64,000 nt of DNA from Dyella amyloliquefaciens (GCF_004296575.1 NZ_SAYT01000005.1:310001-374000), one strand, 5' to 3'. Numbered from the stretch's first letter, positions 28,606 through 38,648 are shown. A program made the numbers and translations. Notes: generated from the letters alone by a model not told the origin.

Positions 28606-31506
28606 ATGACTTCGGCCCCGACCAGTAAAACGCCTACGCCATGGCCGGCAGAAAGTGGTGTCGCCGCCATGCATGCCGCCGTGGAACGCCTGTTCCGCGC
28701 GGCAGATGCTGCCAGCGTGCTGGAGATCTGCGAGGCCATGCTCGGCGAACTGGGGGTCGAGGGACAGCTCCACTGGCGCCTGCTGGGGGATCCGGTCCAG
28801 CTCGACAACGAGGTGATTCAGCTCGATCTGGCAGAGGACCCCCAGGCCCTGCGCTCGCTCGTGCTGGAGCTTCCGGCGAACGCCCCCTACGACGCCCAGC
28901 GCGAGCACATGGCATGGATCGGCCGCCTGGCCGCGACGCGCCTTCGTCAGCTCGCCGAAACGTCCCGCCTGTACGAGGCCATTTCGCGCCTGGCGCTGGC
29001 TGAACGACTGCAGCGTGCGCTCTACGCCATCGCCGACCAGGCGGGCGCCGAGCACAACATGACCGAGATGATGCATTCGCTGCACGCCATCCTCGGCAGC
29101 CTGATGTACGCGGAGAACTTCTACATCGCGTTGTACGACCCGGCCACCGACACGGTGCGCTTTCCGTACTACGTCGACACCATGGACAAAGACCCGCCCT
29201 CGCCCGACGAGTCGGTGCCGCTGCAGGAAATGCGCCACAGCCTGACGTGGAACCTGCTCCAGTGCGGCCAGGCCGTGATGGGCTCGTGGGCAGAGCTTGC
29301 TGAGCAGTTCAAGGGACGCTTCATCCAGGTCGGCCCCGTCTGCGAACACTGGCTAGGCGTCCCCCTGCTGCGCGACGGCCGCGTGGTGGGCGGCATCGTG
29401 ATGCAGAGCTATCGCGACGACACCCACTACACCCAGCACGATCGCGAACTGCTCAGCTACGTGGCCAAGCACGTGCAGACCGCGCTGGAGCGTCGCGAGG
29501 CGCACGAGGAGCTGGAACGCCGCGTCTCCAGCCGTACTGCCGCCCTGCGCGAAGCGAACCGCGTGCTGCGCCAGCAGGTGCTGCAGCGCCAGCGTGGCGA
29601 ACGCCTGCAGGCGGCGCTGTTTCGCATCGCCGAACTGGCCAACGCCTCGGAGAGCCTGGACAACTTCTACGCCGCCGTTCACCGCGTGATCGGCGGCCTG
29701 CTGTACGCGCGCAATTTCTACATCGCGCTGCTGGACGAAGAGCAGAAGACCCTCAGCTTCCCTTACTCCGTGGACGAATTCGACACCGTGCGCCTGCCGC
29801 GCGCGCACGGTCGCGGCGTCACCGAGTACGTGCTGCGCCATGGCAAGCCGCTGCTCGCCAGCCCCGAGGAATTCGAGCGACTCGAGCACGAGGGCGAGGT
29901 CACCCATCGCGGTTCGCGCTCGGTGTGCTGGCTGGGCGTGCCGCTGATCTGGGGCGACCGCGCCATGGGCGTGCTCGCCGTGCAGAGCTATTCGCCCGAA
30001 CACACCTACGATGTGCGCGACCAGGAATTGCTCACCTTCGTGGGCTACCACGTCGCCAACGCCCTGCAGCGCAAGCACACCACCGAATCGCTGAAGCAGG
30101 CCTACGCAAGCCTGGAGCGCCGTGTCACCGAACGCACGCGCGCACTGGCGCTGGCCAACCGCGATCTGCGCGAGCAGATCGCCGAGCGTGAGCGCGTCGA
30201 GCGCCGCCTGAAATACGAAACCCTGCACGACTCGCTGACCGGCCTGCCCAACCGCACGCTGCTGCTGCAACGCCTGGAGCAGGCGCTGCAGCGCTATCAC
30301 GGCGACACGCAGGAACTGTTCGCCGTGCTGTTCATCGACCTGGACCGCTTCAAGGTCATCAACGACTCGGTGGGCCACCTGGTCGGCGACGACCTGCTGT
30401 TCCAGGTGGGTGGACGCATCCGCGCCTGCCTCAAGACGCGCGACGTGGTGGCGCGCCTGGGCGGCGACGAGTTCGCCGTGCTGGCCGAAGGCATCACCGA
30501 TCCCAAGATGGCGCTGCTGATCGCCGAACGCATCATCGACGAGTTGCAGGCACCGTTCCGTCTCGGCGCCAAAGAGATCTTCACTTCGGCATCCATCGGC
30601 ATCGCACTGCCCAGCCCGCATTACCAGCGGCCCGAAGAACTGCTGCGCGACGCGGACGCCGCGATGTACCGCGCCAAGGACGAAGGCCGTCACCGCGCGG
30701 CCGTGTTCGACGATCGCCTGCGCCGCGAAGCACTGTCGCTGCTGGAAATGGAAGGCGACCTGCGCCGCGCGCTGAGCCGCAACGAATTCGTGCCGTTCTA
30801 CCAGCCCATCGTCGCGCTGCAGAGCGGGCGTACGGTGGGCTACGAAGCGCTGCTGCGCTGGCGGCATCCGGACCGCGGCCTGCTCACCCCGGCGGATTTC
30901 CTTGCCGTGGCGGAGGAGAGCGGCTGCGCGGAAAGCATCGACTGGCAGATCTTCGAACAGGTCTGTGCGCAGGCCGAGGCGCTGGCGGGTCCGGATGGCT
31001 TCGTCAGCATCAACGTGTCCGGCCGGCATTTCCGCTCCACGGACCTGGATCGCCAGCTGCTGGACATGATCCAGGCCCATCGCCTGCCGCCACGCTGCCT
31101 GCGCATCGAAGTGACCGAGCGTGCCCTGCTCGAGAACGCGATGCAGGTGAAGCGGATGCTCGACAACCTGCGCTCCCACGGCGTGAGCATCGCGCTGGAC
31201 GACTTCGGTACGGGCTACTCGTCCTTGAGCTATCTGCACCAGTACCCGATCGAGACGCTGAAGATCGACCGCTCCTTCATCGTGGAACTGCCACGCGAAG
31301 GCGGCCATGGCACCGCCGTGGTGCGTGCGATCCAGGCCCTGGCCAATTCGCTGCAGATGCAGGTGATCGCCGAGGGCATCGAGGACGAGGAGCAGCGCCA
31401 GGCCTTGCTGCGCATCGGCTGCCGTTACGGGCAGGGCTTCCTGTTCGCCACGCCGAAGATGGCCGAGGTGTGGCTGCAGCGCGAGCATCACTTCGCACTG
31501 CCTTAG
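28606..31506 (+). CDS. GAF-GAF-GGDEF-EAL cyclic di-GMP signalling protein
   Basis: About 966 residues, soluble. Two tandem GAF modules share the phrase LLYA/MYA-x-NFYIAL and probably arose by duplication; coiled linkers follow each (ERRVSSRTAAL and ERRVTERTRAL). The GGDEF domain has an intact GGDEF, but the inhibitory site reads KTRD instead of RxxD. The EAL domain retains YEALLRW, ITEVTERALL-like IEVTERALL and DDFGTGYSS, so phosphodiesterase activity is plausible. It may act as cyclase, phosphodiesterase or both. The frame opens at a TTG at 28513; ATG 28606 is preferred and 28669 is possible. The upstream gap 28341-28605 carries a TATATA at 28561. Confidence 0.92.
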   Translation: MTSAPTSKTPTPWPAESGVAAMHAAVERLFRAADAASVLEICEAMLGELGVEGQLHWRLLGDPVQLDNEVIQLDLAEDPQALRSLVLELPANAPYDAQREHMAWIGRLAATRLRQLAETSRLYEAISRLALAERLQRALYAIADQAGAEHNMTEMMHSLHAILGSLMYAENFYIALYDPATDTVRFPYYVDTMDKDPPSPDESVPLQEMRHSLTWNLLQCGQAVMGSWAELAEQFKGRFIQVGPVCEHWLGVPLLRDGRVVGGIVMQSYRDDTHYTQHDRELLSYVAKHVQTALERREAHEELERRVSSRTAALREANRVLRQQVLQRQRGERLQAALFRIAELANASESLDNFYAAVHRVIGGLLYARNFYIALLDEEQKTLSFPYSVDEFDTVRLPRAHGRGVTEYVLRHGKPLLASPEEFERLEHEGEVTHRGSRSVCWLGVPLIWGDRAMGVLAVQSYSPEHTYDVRDQELLTFVGYHVANALQRKHTTESLKQAYASLERRVTERTRALALANRDLREQIAERERVERRLKYETLHDSLTGLPNRTLLLQRLEQALQRYHGDTQELFAVLFIDLDRFKVINDSVGHLVGDDLLFQVGGRIRACLKTRDVVARLGGDEFAVLAEGITDPKMALLIAERIIDELQAPFRLGAKEIFTSASIGIALPSPHYQRPEELLRDADAAMYRAKDEGRHRAAVFDDRLRREALSLLEMEGDLRRALSRNEFVPFYQPIVALQSGRTVGYEALLRWRHPDRGLLTPADFLAVAEESGCAESIDWQIFEQVCAQAEALAGPDGFVSINVSGRHFRSTDLDRQLLDMIQAHRLPPRCLRIEVTERALLENAMQVKRMLDNLRSHGVSIALDDFGTGYSSLSYLHQYPIETLKIDRSFIVELPREGGHGTAVVRAIQALANSLQMQVIAEGIEDEEQRQALLRIGCRYGQGFLFATPKMAEVWLQREHHFALP

Positions 31507-31527
31507 AAACCGCCCGCAAGACGAAAA

Positions 31528-31555
31528 AAAACGGGCCCGACTGCGAGCCCGTTTT
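31528..31555. terminator. Bidirectional terminator
   Basis: AAAACGGGCCCG-ACTG-CGAGCCCGTTTT, one mismatch in a 12-bp stem, with A tract before and T tract after, between convergent genes. Confidence 0.88.
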
Positions 31556-31574
31556 GCATTCCACGACGACGGGA

Positions 31575-32474
31575 TTATTGCGCCGTCGTCGGCGCACTCG
31601 CCTGCGGACTCGGGCTCAACAGGTGCTCTGCGTCGATGCGATCGAACGTGTAACGCTGTGCACAGAATTCGCAGATCACCTCGATCTCGCCTTCGCGTGC
31701 CTCCAGCGCCGCCTCCACTTCGTCGCGACCGAGCGAGCGCAGCACCGCTTCCACGCGCTCGCGCGTGCAACTGCAACCGAAGGCCAGCGGACGCGGTTCG
31801 AACAGGCGTACCGATTCTTCATGGTACAGGCGGTACAGCAGTTCCTCGGGCGCCGTGGCGAGCAATTCCTCCGCCCCCAGCGTGGCGGTGAGGTGCTGGA
31901 TGCGCGTCCACGCGTCCTCGTCCTGCACGGCGTCGATGCCGCCTTCGTCCGGCAGTTTCTGCAGCATCAGGCCAACCGCATGTTCACCATCGGCCGCCAG
32001 CACGATGCGCGCCGGCAACTGCTCGGACTGGCTGAAGTAGTTCTCCAGCGCCGAGGCCAGGTCCGGATGCTGCAGGTCCACCAGGCCCTGGTAGCGTTGG
32101 CCGCGTTCAGCAGCGCCGATGGTGATGGCCATGATGGCCTTGGGCATCTCGGCCAGGTTCAGCGTCTCCGGCAGCGGGTCGGACCAGCGCGCCAGGCCAC
32201 GCAGACGCCCCTGGTCCGTGCACTCGGCGAACAGCAGACGCAATGGACCGGCGCTCTTCAACTCCACCGACAGCGCGCCCTCCAGCTTGATGTTGCCGGT
32301 CAGCAGCGCACTGGAAGCGAGCGTCTGGCCCAGCACGGAGCGCAGTGCAGCCGGGTAAGCCGAACGGCCGGCAACTTCGCGCCAGGCCGCACCCAGACGA
32401 ACCAGCACGCCGCGCACGCCGGCGCGCTCGAGCATGAATCGGTGCAACACATCTTCAACAAGCACGGTTTCCAC
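31575..32474 (-). CDS. hslO: Redox-regulated chaperone Hsp33
   Basis: ATP-independent holdase activated by oxidation in the cytoplasm. 299 residues. The N-terminal substrate domain starts with the family phrase HRFMLE-x-AGVRG, and the C-terminal switch has the zinc cysteines CSC and CEFC about 30 residues apart, exactly the CxC...CxxC pattern. The ORF extends 43 codons further upstream, but the GTG at 32474 is chosen: GAGAGG lies 7 nt upstream and family proteins begin near this point. Divergent from mtgA. Confidence 0.93.
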   Translation of the reverse strand: METVLVEDVLHRFMLERAGVRGVLVRLGAAWREVAGRSAYPAALRSVLGQTLASSALLTGNIKLEGALSVELKSAGPLRLLFAECTDQGRLRGLARWSDPLPETLNLAEMPKAIMAITIGAAERGQRYQGLVDLQHPDLASALENYFSQSEQLPARIVLAADGEHAVGLMLQKLPDEGGIDAVQDEDAWTRIQHLTATLGAEELLATAPEELLYRLYHEESVRLFEPRPLAFGCSCTRERVEAVLRSLGRDEVEAALEAREGEIEVICEFCAQRYTFDRIDAEHLLSPSPQASAPTTAQ

Positions 32475-32593
32475 GACGGGACCTCTCAAGGGCAATCCCC
32501 CAACATGGGGGTGCTTTTCGTCAGGCACAACACGCCGGCGCGGCCGGGCAAAGACGCCCCTTATACTGCCGCCAACCCTGTCCACGCGCCGCC

Positions 32594-33334
32594 ATGACTT
32601 CACGACGCCCGCTGTTCGCCCGCCTGCTCCGCCTTTTCGCCCTGCTCTTGCTGTCCTGGCTGGCCCTGAGCTGGCTGATGGTGCTGGTGCTGCGATTCGT
32701 GCCGCCGTGGACGTCTGCCGTGATGATGGAGCGCCAGGCCAGCGCGCTGCTGCACGGCGAGAAGGATTTCCAGTTGCGGTACCGCTGGGTGCCGTGGAAC
32801 CAGGTGTCGCCGTATGTGCCCCTGGCCATGGTCGCTGGCGAGGACCAGAAGTTTCCGTTCCACCACGGCTTCGACTTCGACTCCATTCAGGATGCGATGG
32901 ACGCCGCCGACGAGGGCCGGCGCCTGCGCGGGGCCAGCACGATCAGCCAGCAGACGGCCAAGAACCTGTTCCTGTGGAATGGGCGCAGTTTTGTCCGCAA
33001 GGGCCTGGAAGCCTATTTCACCGTGCTGATCGAACTGAGCTGGCCCAAGCAGCGCATCCTCGAGGTGTACATGAATGTCGCCGAGCTCGGTGACGGCATC
33101 TATGGCGTGGGCGCCGCCAGCGACGCCTTCTTCCATGTGCCGCCCTCGCGACTGGGTGCTGCGCAGGCCGCCCGCCTGGCTGCGGTGCTGCCCAGCCCGC
33201 GGCGCTTTCATGCCGACCGTCCCACAGCCTACGTGCAGGCGCGCGCGAACTGGATCCAGCAACAGATGGGCCAGCTGGGCGGCCCGGGCTATCTGCAGGG
33301 TCGTCAGCCTGTTCGCGATACCCGGCGACGCTGA
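32594..33334 (+). CDS. mtgA: Monofunctional peptidoglycan glycosyltransferase
   Basis: Polymerises lipid II into glycan strands at the outer face of the inner membrane. 246 residues: an N-terminal membrane anchor (about 12-35), then the GT51 domain with catalytic Glu in AGEDQKFPFHHGFD, RGASTISQQTAKNLFLW, and WPKQRILEVYMNVAELG. No transpeptidase domain. Monocistronic. Confidence 0.95.
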   Translation: MTSRRPLFARLLRLFALLLLSWLALSWLMVLVLRFVPPWTSAVMMERQASALLHGEKDFQLRYRWVPWNQVSPYVPLAMVAGEDQKFPFHHGFDFDSIQDAMDAADEGRRLRGASTISQQTAKNLFLWNGRSFVRKGLEAYFTVLIELSWPKQRILEVYMNVAELGDGIYGVGAASDAFFHVPPSRLGAAQAARLAAVLPSPRRFHADRPTAYVQARANWIQQQMGQLGGPGYLQGRQPVRDTRRR

Positions 33335-33744
33335 CGCTCGCCACGAAGCGTGGCGGCGCACTCGTTGCGGCCACGTCCCCGGGGGACCGTGACCGCGATC
33401 ATGTAGCGCCTCACCGCGGTCGTGCGCGCCTGCAACCAGGCCAACGCACTCGAAGCGCACCACGGGAAACGGAGCCGTGTGTTCGACCGACTGCCCATGG
33501 AATGCAACGTGCTGTTCGTGGGCGACGGCAGCCACGACGACACCTGGTCGGCGAGCGCCTGGGACGCAATGACGCCGAGAGCAAGCAGCGCCCGCTGTAC
33601 TTCATCGAAGAGCGGCACCCGGTTCGGGCGCCGGCGCGGGATGGCATCCAGCACCACGCTTCACATCCCCCCAACACCACATCGACGCCGCAGCGCTAGA
33701 CTCGTTGTATGCGGCCTGTCCGCGGCCGCCTGGGAGGTTCAAGC
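33335..33744. other. Gene-poor gap after mtgA
   Basis: No secure gene. A hairpin (CGCCACG-AAG-CGTGGCG, 33339-33355) without a T run lies just after mtgA. A 117-codon minus-strand frame (33304-33657, with NSTLHSMGSRSNTRLRFPW) is open and partly protein-like but has no ribosome site that I can defend and overlaps the mtgA 3' end. The last 20 bases hold GGGAGG, the ribosome site of the CBS gene. Confidence 0.4.
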
Positions 33745-34173
33745 ATGCGCCAGGTCAAGCATTTGCTGGAAGGCAAGGGCACCGACATCTTCAGCATCGC
33801 ACCGGACGCGCCCGTACTCGAAGCGATCAAGCACATGGCGGAGCGCCGCGTCGGCGCGCTGCTGGTGATGCGCGGCGAACGGCTGGTAGGCATCGTTTCC
33901 GAACGCGACTATGCGCGCAAGGTGATCCTGCAAGGCCGTTCGTCCGCCCAGACCGCGGTCTCGGAGATCATGAGCAGCCCGCCACTGACGGTCGGGCCGG
34001 ATACCGACGTGTTCGACTGCATGCGCCTGTGCACCGACAGTCGTATCCGCCATTTGCCGGTGGTGACGGACGATCGCGTGGTCGGCGTCATCTCGATCGG
34101 TGACCTGGTGAAGGAAGTCATCGACGCCCAGGCCGAGCAGATCGAGCAGTTGCAGCGTTACATCACCAGCTGA
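33745..34173 (+). CDS. Tandem CBS-domain protein
   Basis: 142 residues made of two CBS motifs (about 8-60 and 75-130), a Bateman module that binds adenine nucleotides. Nothing else is attached, so it likely senses energy charge and acts on a partner protein. ATG 33745 is chosen over 33709 because GGGAGG lies 7 nt upstream. Convergent with the transporter gene, 11 bases apart. Confidence 0.9.
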   Translation: MRQVKHLLEGKGTDIFSIAPDAPVLEAIKHMAERRVGALLVMRGERLVGIVSERDYARKVILQGRSSAQTAVSEIMSSPPLTVGPDTDVFDCMRLCTDSRIRHLPVVTDDRVVGVISIGDLVKEVIDAQAEQIEQLQRYITS

Positions 34174-34184
34174 CCGGGTGACCC

Positions 34185-35507
34185 TCAGGCGTTTGCCGCT
34201 CGCGCCTGATCGGAGGCATCCGGCGCGAGCTGTTGCTCGGGCAGCAGGTCAGGCGAATGGCCAGCACGTGCCGCTACCCAAGCGGCAAGCAGGGAGACCC
34301 CAGTGCCAATGGCCGCCATGCCGCCCACCGCCATGCCTAGCTTGGCCAGTACGCTCACGCCGCTGGTAACGATCACATCGCCGAAGCGCCAGATCGCAGT
34401 CTCCACGAAGTTCTTGCCCTTGTAGCGCGTTTCGCGCGGAACGCGCGTATACAACGCGTCCACGGCGGGCTTGGTCATGCCGTAAGCGAAGCCGCGCGAA
34501 CTCGCCATCATCACTGCCAGCAGCGGGACACTGCCCGTGAACCAGGCTGGGCCCGCGCCCAGGGCGGCCACCGCCAGCAACATCGCCACGTTGACAACGG
34601 CAGGAATCACCAGCGCCCACGCAGGGCCTCGACGCACCATCAGCCAGCGCGTCACGGTCAGCTGAAGCGCTACCACGAGGATATTGGTGTACTTGTCCAG
34701 ATCGCTGAGAAAGCGCACGCGCTCCACGGCGTCCGGATAGTGAAGTTTCATGTAGTCGGACATCAGCGCATAAGCCAGCGTGCCGATGCCATCGCCCAGC
34801 ACCATCAGGATGGCCATGTAGCGCAGGAAGGGGCGCGTCCATAGCTGCTTGATGCCTTCCAGGAACGAGCCACCGATGATCTCGTCCCGTGGCTGAATCG
34901 CCACGGTCCCCATCGGCCTTGCGGACAACAACAACAGCATCGCCAGCGCCAGGCTCAGGGCCACTGCCGAGAGCACCAGCAGCATGGGGATCCCGATCAG
35001 CCCGACCAGATCCTTGGTGACCTGCGACCCGGCAATGGTGCCGAACGCACCGCCCAGTGCAATGGTCGGAAACACGCTGCGTGCCCTGACGATCGTGAAA
35101 AGGTCCGCCATGACGCTCCAGAAAAGCGACACGACGAACAGGTTGAACACGCTGACCCACACATAGAACGCGATGCCAAGATTGCGTGCACCGATCCGGT
35201 CCTGCGCTGCAAACAGCGGCACGAAGGCAAGCATGCACACCACGAAGAAGCCATAGCTCCAGCCCAACAGGCGCTGTCGTGAATAGCGGGAAACCAGGGC
35301 ACTGAAGGCAAGCGTCGCGAGCAGCACGCCGACCAGCACCGCCGAGTAGATGAGGGGCAACGCGGACGATCCGGTAGCACCACCGAGTTGGTCGCGCACC
35401 GGACGGATGATGTAGTAAGACATCATCACCAAGAAGAAGGCGAGCGCGGAGAGACCGATGGCAAAGCCTTCGTTCGCTGCGGCAGGTCGGGTGGTATTCA
35501 CCGGCAT
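34185..35507 (-). CDS. MFS-type or ADP/ATP-carrier-like transporter
   Basis: 440-residue inner-membrane protein with about 12 helices. The N-terminal helix contains MSYYIIRPVRDQLG, a pattern shared by the MFS group related to NTP/NDP antiporters (Npt1-like) and widespread in Xanthomonadales as conserved membrane proteins of unknown substrate. Divergent from the GMC oxidoreductase with only 61 bp between starts, so the two may share a regulatory region. Confidence 0.78.
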   Translation of the reverse strand: MPVNTTRPAAANEGFAIGLSALAFFLVMMSYYIIRPVRDQLGGATGSSALPLIYSAVLVGVLLATLAFSALVSRYSRQRLLGWSYGFFVVCMLAFVPLFAAQDRIGARNLGIAFYVWVSVFNLFVVSLFWSVMADLFTIVRARSVFPTIALGGAFGTIAGSQVTKDLVGLIGIPMLLVLSAVALSLALAMLLLLSARPMGTVAIQPRDEIIGGSFLEGIKQLWTRPFLRYMAILMVLGDGIGTLAYALMSDYMKLHYPDAVERVRFLSDLDKYTNILVVALQLTVTRWLMVRRGPAWALVIPAVVNVAMLLAVAALGAGPAWFTGSVPLLAVMMASSRGFAYGMTKPAVDALYTRVPRETRYKGKNFVETAIWRFGDVIVTSGVSVLAKLGMAVGGMAAIGTGVSLLAAWVAARAGHSPDLLPEQQLAPDASDQARAANA

Positions 35508-35568
35508 TTCCAGCAGAAGTCCGTATCAGACTAGCATGCGGTCGTGACAGGCATGGACAGGGGTTGGC

Positions 35569-37167
35569 GTGGCGTACGACTACATCATCGTGGGTGCCGG
35601 TTCGGCCGGCTGTGTTCTGGCCAACCGGTTGAGCGCTCATCAAGGCAAGCGCGTGTTGCTGCTCGAAGCGGGACCGAGTGACTGGCACCCCCTGATCCAC
35701 ATGCCCGCGGGCATCGCCCGGCTCGCCAACAATCGCCATTTCAACTGGAACTACCGTACCGAGCCGGAGCCACAGCTGCAGAACCGAAGGCTGTGGTGGC
35801 CACGTGGCAAGACGCTGGGAGGATCGAGCGCCATCAACGCGATGATCTACATCCGCGGCGTAGCCGGTGACTACGATCGCTGGGCACAGGCCACCGGCGA
35901 TGCACGCTGGTCATGGAAGCAGGTGCTGCCCTGGTTCCTTCGCAGCGAGGACAACATCCGAGGCGCTGGTACGCTGCATGGAGCAGGTGGTCCGCTCGGG
36001 GTGAGCGATCTGCGCCATCACAACGAGCTGTCGGATGCATTCGTCGATGCCGGGGTAAGTGCCGGCTATCCACGCAATAGCGACTTTAACGGCCCCCAGC
36101 AGGAAGGCTTCGGCCTGTACCAGGTGACGCAACGCGGTGGCCGACGCTGCTCCACCGCAGTCGCGTATCTGCAACCGGCGCGGCAGCGCTCCAACCTCGA
36201 AGTGCGCACCAAGGCAACGGTCGCCCGCGTGGTGATCCGCAACGGGCGTGCCGTGGGTGTGCAGCTCCAGGGTGACGCCACGGTGCTGGAAGCCGACGAG
36301 ATCATTCTCTGTGGCGGTGCCATCAACACGCCGCAGCTGTTGATGCTTTCGGGCATCGGGCCGGCGGACCACCTGCGCGAGCACGGCATCCAGATACAGG
36401 CCGACCGGCCCGACATCGGTAGCCATCTACAGGACCATCTGGACATCTGCACGCTGGACGCCAGCACACGGAAAGTCTCCTACGATCATCTCAACGAACT
36501 GGCCGCCGGCTGGCGGTTCCTGCGCCACCGCTCAGGCCCCGGCACGTCCAACGTGGCCGAGGCCGGCGGCTTCGTGCGAAGCCGGCTGGCTGCCGACGAG
36601 CGTTGCGACCTGCAGTTCCATTTCGTGCCGGCACAGCTAGACGACCACGGTCGCCATCGCCTGCCCGGCTACGGCTACACGGTCCACGCCTGCTACCTGC
36701 ACCCGCGCAGTCGCGGACGGCTACGGCTGCGCTCGGCCGATCCCGCGCAGCCGATCGCCATCCATGCCAACTACCTTGGCGACGCTGAAGGGCACGACCT
36801 GCAACGCATGGTCGAGGCTGCCCGCCTCTCTCGCGAGATCCTCTCCCAGCCCGCCTTTGCCGCCTACCGCGGCGGCCCCGTCTTCCCGGAGCGGGCGTTG
36901 CATACGGACGCCGAGTACATCGACTTCATCCGTCGCAAGGCGGAAACCATCTATCACCCGGCGGGCACCTGCCGCATGGGCAGCGATGCGAGCGCACCCG
37001 TCGACAGCGAGCTGCGCGTGCGCGGCATCGACGGGCTGCGCGTGGTCGACGCGTCGGTGATGCCCAGCCTGCCGAGCGGCAATACCAATGCGCCGGTGAT
37101 CATGATGGCCGAGCGGGCCAGTGCGCTCATCCTGAACGAAGCGCCGGACGGGATCACGCGGCCTTAA
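35569..37167 (+). CDS. GMC-family FAD oxidoreductase (choline/alcohol dehydrogenase-like)
   Basis: 532 residues, with the FAD-binding GAGSAG at residues 9-14, the GMC signature segment GKTLGGSSAINAMIYIRG, and the C-terminal active-site His in YHPAGTCRMG followed by NTNAPVIMMAERAS. Resembles AlkJ/BetA-type dehydrogenases that oxidise primary alcohols and feed the respiratory chain; the substrate is not predictable. GTG start with AGGGG 5 nt upstream. Confidence 0.9.
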   Translation: MAYDYIIVGAGSAGCVLANRLSAHQGKRVLLLEAGPSDWHPLIHMPAGIARLANNRHFNWNYRTEPEPQLQNRRLWWPRGKTLGGSSAINAMIYIRGVAGDYDRWAQATGDARWSWKQVLPWFLRSEDNIRGAGTLHGAGGPLGVSDLRHHNELSDAFVDAGVSAGYPRNSDFNGPQQEGFGLYQVTQRGGRRCSTAVAYLQPARQRSNLEVRTKATVARVVIRNGRAVGVQLQGDATVLEADEIILCGGAINTPQLLMLSGIGPADHLREHGIQIQADRPDIGSHLQDHLDICTLDASTRKVSYDHLNELAAGWRFLRHRSGPGTSNVAEAGGFVRSRLAADERCDLQFHFVPAQLDDHGRHRLPGYGYTVHACYLHPRSRGRLRLRSADPAQPIAIHANYLGDAEGHDLQRMVEAARLSREILSQPAFAAYRGGPVFPERALHTDAEYIDFIRRKAETIYHPAGTCRMGSDASAPVDSELRVRGIDGLRVVDASVMPSLPSGNTNAPVIMMAERASALILNEAPDGITRP

Positions 37168-37330
37168 TGTCTGGCCGTCCGTCACCTGCGACAGGGACTT
37201 TTCAGGGTTTCCTGCGGTACTCTCGCGCAGCGTCATGGAAGGATCCGGCTCGCACCCCGCAGGCCCGGCACCACACGGTGCCGACTCCGTTCCATCGATG
37301 CCCACCGGGCACCGCCAACGTTCAGGCAGC

Positions 37331-38647
37331 ATGACGTTTCGCACGATTTCACTCGTCGTCGTCGCGGCACTGGGACTGTCCGTCATCCCGCTGCATGCGC
37401 GCGCCACCACGCCCCCCGCGGACTCCGCGGCATCCGCCGCACAGCCACTGCCGCCCGATCGCCTCAAGGACACGCTGAGCGCCTATCAGCAATGGCTGGA
37501 TCGGCTCGACCAGCGCAATGAAGTGGCGGGCCTCGCCACCGCGGTCGTCGTCGACAACAAGGTCGTGTTCGAAGACACCATCGGCTACGCCAATGCCAGC
37601 ACGCGTGAACCGGTCACGCCGGAAACCGTGTTTCGCCTGGCCTCGTTGTCCAAGGCCTTCGCTACCGCGCTGACCGGCGTGCTGGTGGACGACGGCAAGC
37701 TCAGCTGGGACACCAAGCTCACCGCCGTGCTGCCGTTCTTCCATCTCAAGAACGACGGCGCCGCCGAACATGCGACCGTGCGCGACATCCTCGGCCAGCG
37801 CCTCGGGCTGCCGAAGAACACCTACGACAACATGCTCGAGGAAAACATTCCGTACGAGGAGCTGGCGCGCAAGCTCGACGAGGTGACGCTCACCTGCGAT
37901 GTGGGCCAGTGCTACGGCTACCAGAACATCGCCTTCAGCCTGATCGGCGACATCGTCTATGCGCAGACCGGCGACTTCTTCAGCCGGCAGGTCGACAAGC
38001 GCATCTTCTTCCCGCTTGGCATGAAGACGGCGAGCTATGGCCGCCAGGGCCTCGAGGAGAGCAAGAGCTGGGCGCGGCCGCATCGGCAGACCAGCAACGG
38101 CTGGATCCCGTTCGAGCCCAAGGAAGCCTATTACCGCGTCGCGCCGGCGGCAGGCGTCAATGCCAGCCTGCGCGACATGGAGCAGTGGCTGATCGCGCAG
38201 ATGGGTGGCCGTCCCGACGTGCTGCCGGCCAAGCTGCTGGACACGCTGCACACGCCCGAGGTGGCCACGCCGGTGGAGCTGCGCTCCTCGCCGTGGCGGC
38301 GCGCGAGGCTCTCGGACGCTTCCTACGCCCTGGGCTGGCGCGTGTTCGACTACGAGGGTGAAACGCTGGTGTTCCATGCCGGCGCGGTCGAGGGCTACCG
38401 CACCATGATCGGCTTCTTCCCCAAGTACCGCGTCGGCCTGGTGATGATGTGGAACTCGTCCGGTCCGACCCCCGCCGGCTTGATGCCGATGGTGTTGGAC
38501 GGCCTGCTTGGCCTGCCCCACGTGGACTGGGCCGGCATCGAAGGCGATGCGCCAAAGGCCGCAACCACCGCCAAGGGCAAGACGCGCACCAAGGGCAGGA
38601 CCGCCACCAGCGGCCATAGCACCAAGCAGGATCTTTCCGGGAACTGA
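37331..38647 (+). CDS. Exported serine hydrolase, beta-lactamase / PBP4* family
   Basis: 438 residues: signal peptide (about 1-25), then a class-C beta-lactamase-like domain with SLSK (Ser105-Lys108), the YxN motif (Tyr197-Asn199) and HAG near FHAGAVEGY replacing KTG. This set is typical of D-aminopeptidase/esterase-like members (EstB, AmpH, Pab87 type). The C terminus ends in a Lys/Thr-rich basic tail. The ATG is chosen for the signal peptide; the ORF is open 96 bases upstream. Confidence 0.87.
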   Translation: MTFRTISLVVVAALGLSVIPLHARATTPPADSAASAAQPLPPDRLKDTLSAYQQWLDRLDQRNEVAGLATAVVVDNKVVFEDTIGYANASTREPVTPETVFRLASLSKAFATALTGVLVDDGKLSWDTKLTAVLPFFHLKNDGAAEHATVRDILGQRLGLPKNTYDNMLEENIPYEELARKLDEVTLTCDVGQCYGYQNIAFSLIGDIVYAQTGDFFSRQVDKRIFFPLGMKTASYGRQGLEESKSWARPHRQTSNGWIPFEPKEAYYRVAPAAGVNASLRDMEQWLIAQMGGRPDVLPAKLLDTLHTPEVATPVELRSSPWRRARLSDASYALGWRVFDYEGETLVFHAGAVEGYRTMIGFFPKYRVGLVMMWNSSGPTPAGLMPMVLDGLLGLPHVDWAGIEGDAPKAATTAKGKTRTKGRTATSGHSTKQDLSGN

Positions 38648-38648
38648 A

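Noticed and set aside
29353-31776. 807-codon minus-strand frame opposite the GGDEF-EAL gene
   Set aside because: Mirror frame of a high-GC gene with no recognisable motifs and no ribosome site.
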